DNA of 8,486 nt from Pirellulaceae bacterium. GTDB taxonomy: Bacteria; Planctomycetota; Planctomycetia; Pirellulales; Pirellulaceae. Within the stretch, counting starts at the first letter, position 1, and each line of letters begins with the position of its first letter. Shown one piece after another: positions 7,277 to 8,486 of this stretch. The notes below the pieces were generated by a model, which saw only the letters and a list, made by a program, of their open reading frames with translations, did no database searches and was not told the DNA's origin. The translations under genes were made by a program, and so were the position numbers. The stretch lies in NCBI GenBank assembly GCA_013002105.1, contig JABDKS010000085.1:1-8486 (forward strand). The letters run 5' to 3'.

Positions 7277-8486
7277 ATGCGTCGCTCTATGAGTAAACGA
7301 CCTCCCCATCCCCGCCGTCGCCACGATCGTCTCTCGCACCGGGACCAGCAGCGTAAATCCATGCGAAAGGCGCAGCGCAAGTCGCAGCGGACCTTGCATC
7401 ACGAGACACTCGAGCGCCGGGAATTGTTGGCGGCCGCAATCCTGCATTCGTCGTTTGTTCCCGGAACCACGCAGGAACAGATCGACCAGTTCAACCAGAA
7501 TCAGTCCGGTGGAAACGGCGCCCAAGGCGGCAACGTCGGTAACTCGCAATCCCGATGGGCGAACACAGCGTCGGGTGTGAGTCCGAACTTGGGTGACAGT
7601 TCGACGGTGACGTGGAGCATCATTCCCGATGGCACCGATGTGAACGGATTGCCGGCGGGGACCACTAGTGATCTGGTGGCATTCTTGGATGGTATCTACG
7701 GGCAAGGCGGCAACACAACGATCGATACTCGTCCATGGTTCGGTTTGTTCCAGCGTGTGTTTGATTCCTGGGAAGATATTAGTGGCATTAACTTTGAGTA
7801 CGAAGCGGCCGATGACGGCATCGGTCAGGGTGGTGGACCAGGTGTTTTAGGAACGCGCGGTGACATTCGCATCGGTGGTGCCGACGACAGTGGTAATCCA
7901 ATGCGGCTTGCCTATGCCTATGGTCCCGACTTCGGCGCAGCGAATCCACTCTCTGGCGAAATCGTCGTTGATACTACCAACGGCTTTTATGCCACTAACG
8001 CGGACGGAGCGACAGGAGCGAACCTAGGATTTCATAACACGATCGCGCATGAAGTCGGGCATGCAATCGGGCTGGGTCATGTCGTACCCGATGTGTCAGG
8101 CGTCGCGCTGATGACGCCGACGATATCGCTTGCGTTTCGCGGGCCGCAACACGACGATATTCTTGGCGTGCATACGTTGTACGGTGATCGCTTTATCGAT
8201 AACGACGTACAAGCCAATGCGGCGCCGGTTGGCACGTTGGATGCCGCCGGCATTGTCGTTGACAACGTTTCGATTGACCAAGATAACGACCAGGACTGGT
8301 ACAGTTTCGACGCGACCGCCGGTCAGTTGCTTAGTCTATCGATTCGACCCAACGGCGAGATCTATGACATCGCCGCCGACGGGGACCCACCGATTACGGT
8401 CGATAGCACGCGATACAGTGATCTGCGGTTTGAGGTCTATGATCCAGGCGGTGCTCTGGTCACCAGTCAGGCGGCCAACTTGCTGG
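7277..8486 (+). CDS. Secreted matrixin-type (M10) zinc metallopeptidase with PPC domain (3' partial)
   Basis: The frame runs open from ATG 7277 to the right edge (403 codons) with no stop. Residues 1-44 form a strongly basic leader with about 16 Arg/Lys, followed by LERRELLAA (45-53), the planctomycete LEPR-XLL-type N-terminal motif associated with exported proteins. The metzincin catalytic domain covers about 109-306: a VTWSI first strand, an FDSWEDISGINFEY segment typical of matrixins, the zinc site HEVGHAIGLGH (258-268; His258, His262 and His268, with Glu259 catalytic), a Met-turn ALMTP (Met279) and a closing QHDDILGVHTLYG. A PPC domain begins at about 309 with DQDWYSFDATAGQ. No cysteine is seen, so no cysteine-switch latch. 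In-frame TAA at 7247 limits the start; ATG 7289 and 7361 are alternatives. It probably hydrolyses extracellular proteins; the substrate is unknown. It may have its own promoter, given the 264-nt gap upstream. Confidence 0.92.
   Translation, partial: MRRSMSKRPPHPRRRHDRLSHRDQQRKSMRKAQRKSQRTLHHETLERRELLAAAILHSSFVPGTTQEQIDQFNQNQSGGNGAQGGNVGNSQSRWANTASGVSPNLGDSSTVTWSIIPDGTDVNGLPAGTTSDLVAFLDGIYGQGGNTTIDTRPWFGLFQRVFDSWEDISGINFEYEAADDGIGQGGGPGVLGTRGDIRIGGADDSGNPMRLAYAYGPDFGAANPLSGEIVVDTTNGFYATNADGATGANLGFHNTIAHEVGHAIGLGHVVPDVSGVALMTPTISLAFRGPQHDDILGVHTLYGDRFIDNDVQANAAPVGTLDAAGIVVDNVSIDQDNDQDWYSFDATAGQLLSLSIRPNGEIYDIAADGDPPITVDSTRYSDLRFEVYDPGGALVTSQAANLL
7409..7438 (+). other. LEPR-XLL-type N-terminal export motif (LERRELLAAA)
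   Basis: Residues 45-54 read LERRELLAAA after a long basic stretch. The LE-x-R-x-LLA pattern recurs near the N terminus of many large planctomycete secreted proteins; here the usual Pro is Arg. The hydrophobic stretch that follows (LLAAAILHSSFV) is short for a classical signal peptide, so the export route and cleavage site are not clear. Confidence 0.8.
7601..8194 (+). other. Matrixin catalytic domain with HExxHxxGxxH zinc site and Met-turn
   Basis: The domain spans about residues 109-306 of the metallopeptidase. The zinc-binding motif is encoded at 8048-8080 and the Met-turn methionine at 8111-8113. All three zinc ligands and the catalytic glutamate are intact, so the enzyme is predicted to be active. 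Upstream, RGDIRIGG and the SGEIVVD strand match the region that in matrixins lines the active site and binds structural calcium. The third ligand is His, as in matrixins, followed by Val. Confidence 0.9.
8201..8486 (+). other. Start of a pre-peptidase C-terminal (PPC) domain
   Basis: After the catalytic domain the sequence reads PVGTLD, an SIDQDNDQDWYSF segment, ATAGQLLSLSI, then a Y-D and D-L-R-F-E-V-Y-D pattern. The D-x-DWYxF strand followed by AGQ and a VYDPGG turn is typical of PPC domains, beta-sandwich modules found beside secreted proteases that often need removal or help secretion. It is cut by the window end. Confidence 0.75.

Noticed and set aside
7238..7705. 155-residue open frame on the minus strand across the intergenic gap
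   Set aside because: It covers the start and leader of the metallopeptidase, whose motifs are unambiguous, and has no recognisable domain.

Overview
The window looks like chromosomal DNA of a planctomycete, probably a Rhodopirellula-like member of the Pirellulaceae. Pointers are a moderately GC-rich composition (by eye mid-to-high 50s percent), a giant surface protein combining a GEVED domain, VNDAP-type cadherin-like repeats and a dockerin, and a second protein with the planctomycete LEPR-XLL-type N-terminal motif (here LERRELLAA). The assignment rests on these family signatures, not on a database search.

Layout: both genes are on the + strand and both are cut by the window edges. Nucleotides 2-7012 are the 3' part of one very large gene whose start lies upstream. 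The visible product is about 2,336 residues: the end of a GEVED domain, thirteen tandem cadherin-like/VCBS-like modules, a planctomycete-style dockerin with two calcium-binding loops, and an acidic low-complexity tail. The fourth cadherin-like module is split by an insert of four copies of a different repeat of about 100 residues. Downstream, two dissimilar module types form a two-module unit (A-B) that occurs twice in succession.

Nucleotides 7013-7276 are non-coding. They hold a small stem-loop, a 10-bp palindrome within an imperfect direct repeat, a weak -10-like hexamer and a C7T7 tract that abuts the next start codon. From 7277 to the right edge runs the 5' part of a gene for a secreted matrixin-type (M10) zinc metallopeptidase: a long basic leader, LERRELLAA, a catalytic domain with HEVGHAIGLGH and a Met-turn, then the start of a pre-peptidase C-terminal (PPC) domain.

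The likely common theme is the cell surface: a large calcium-binding adhesin or matrix protein next to an exported zinc protease. That the two work together is inference from adjacency only. I saw no tRNA, rRNA, CRISPR array, transposase or prophage gene. The most unusual feature is the four-repeat array nested inside a cadherin-like module.
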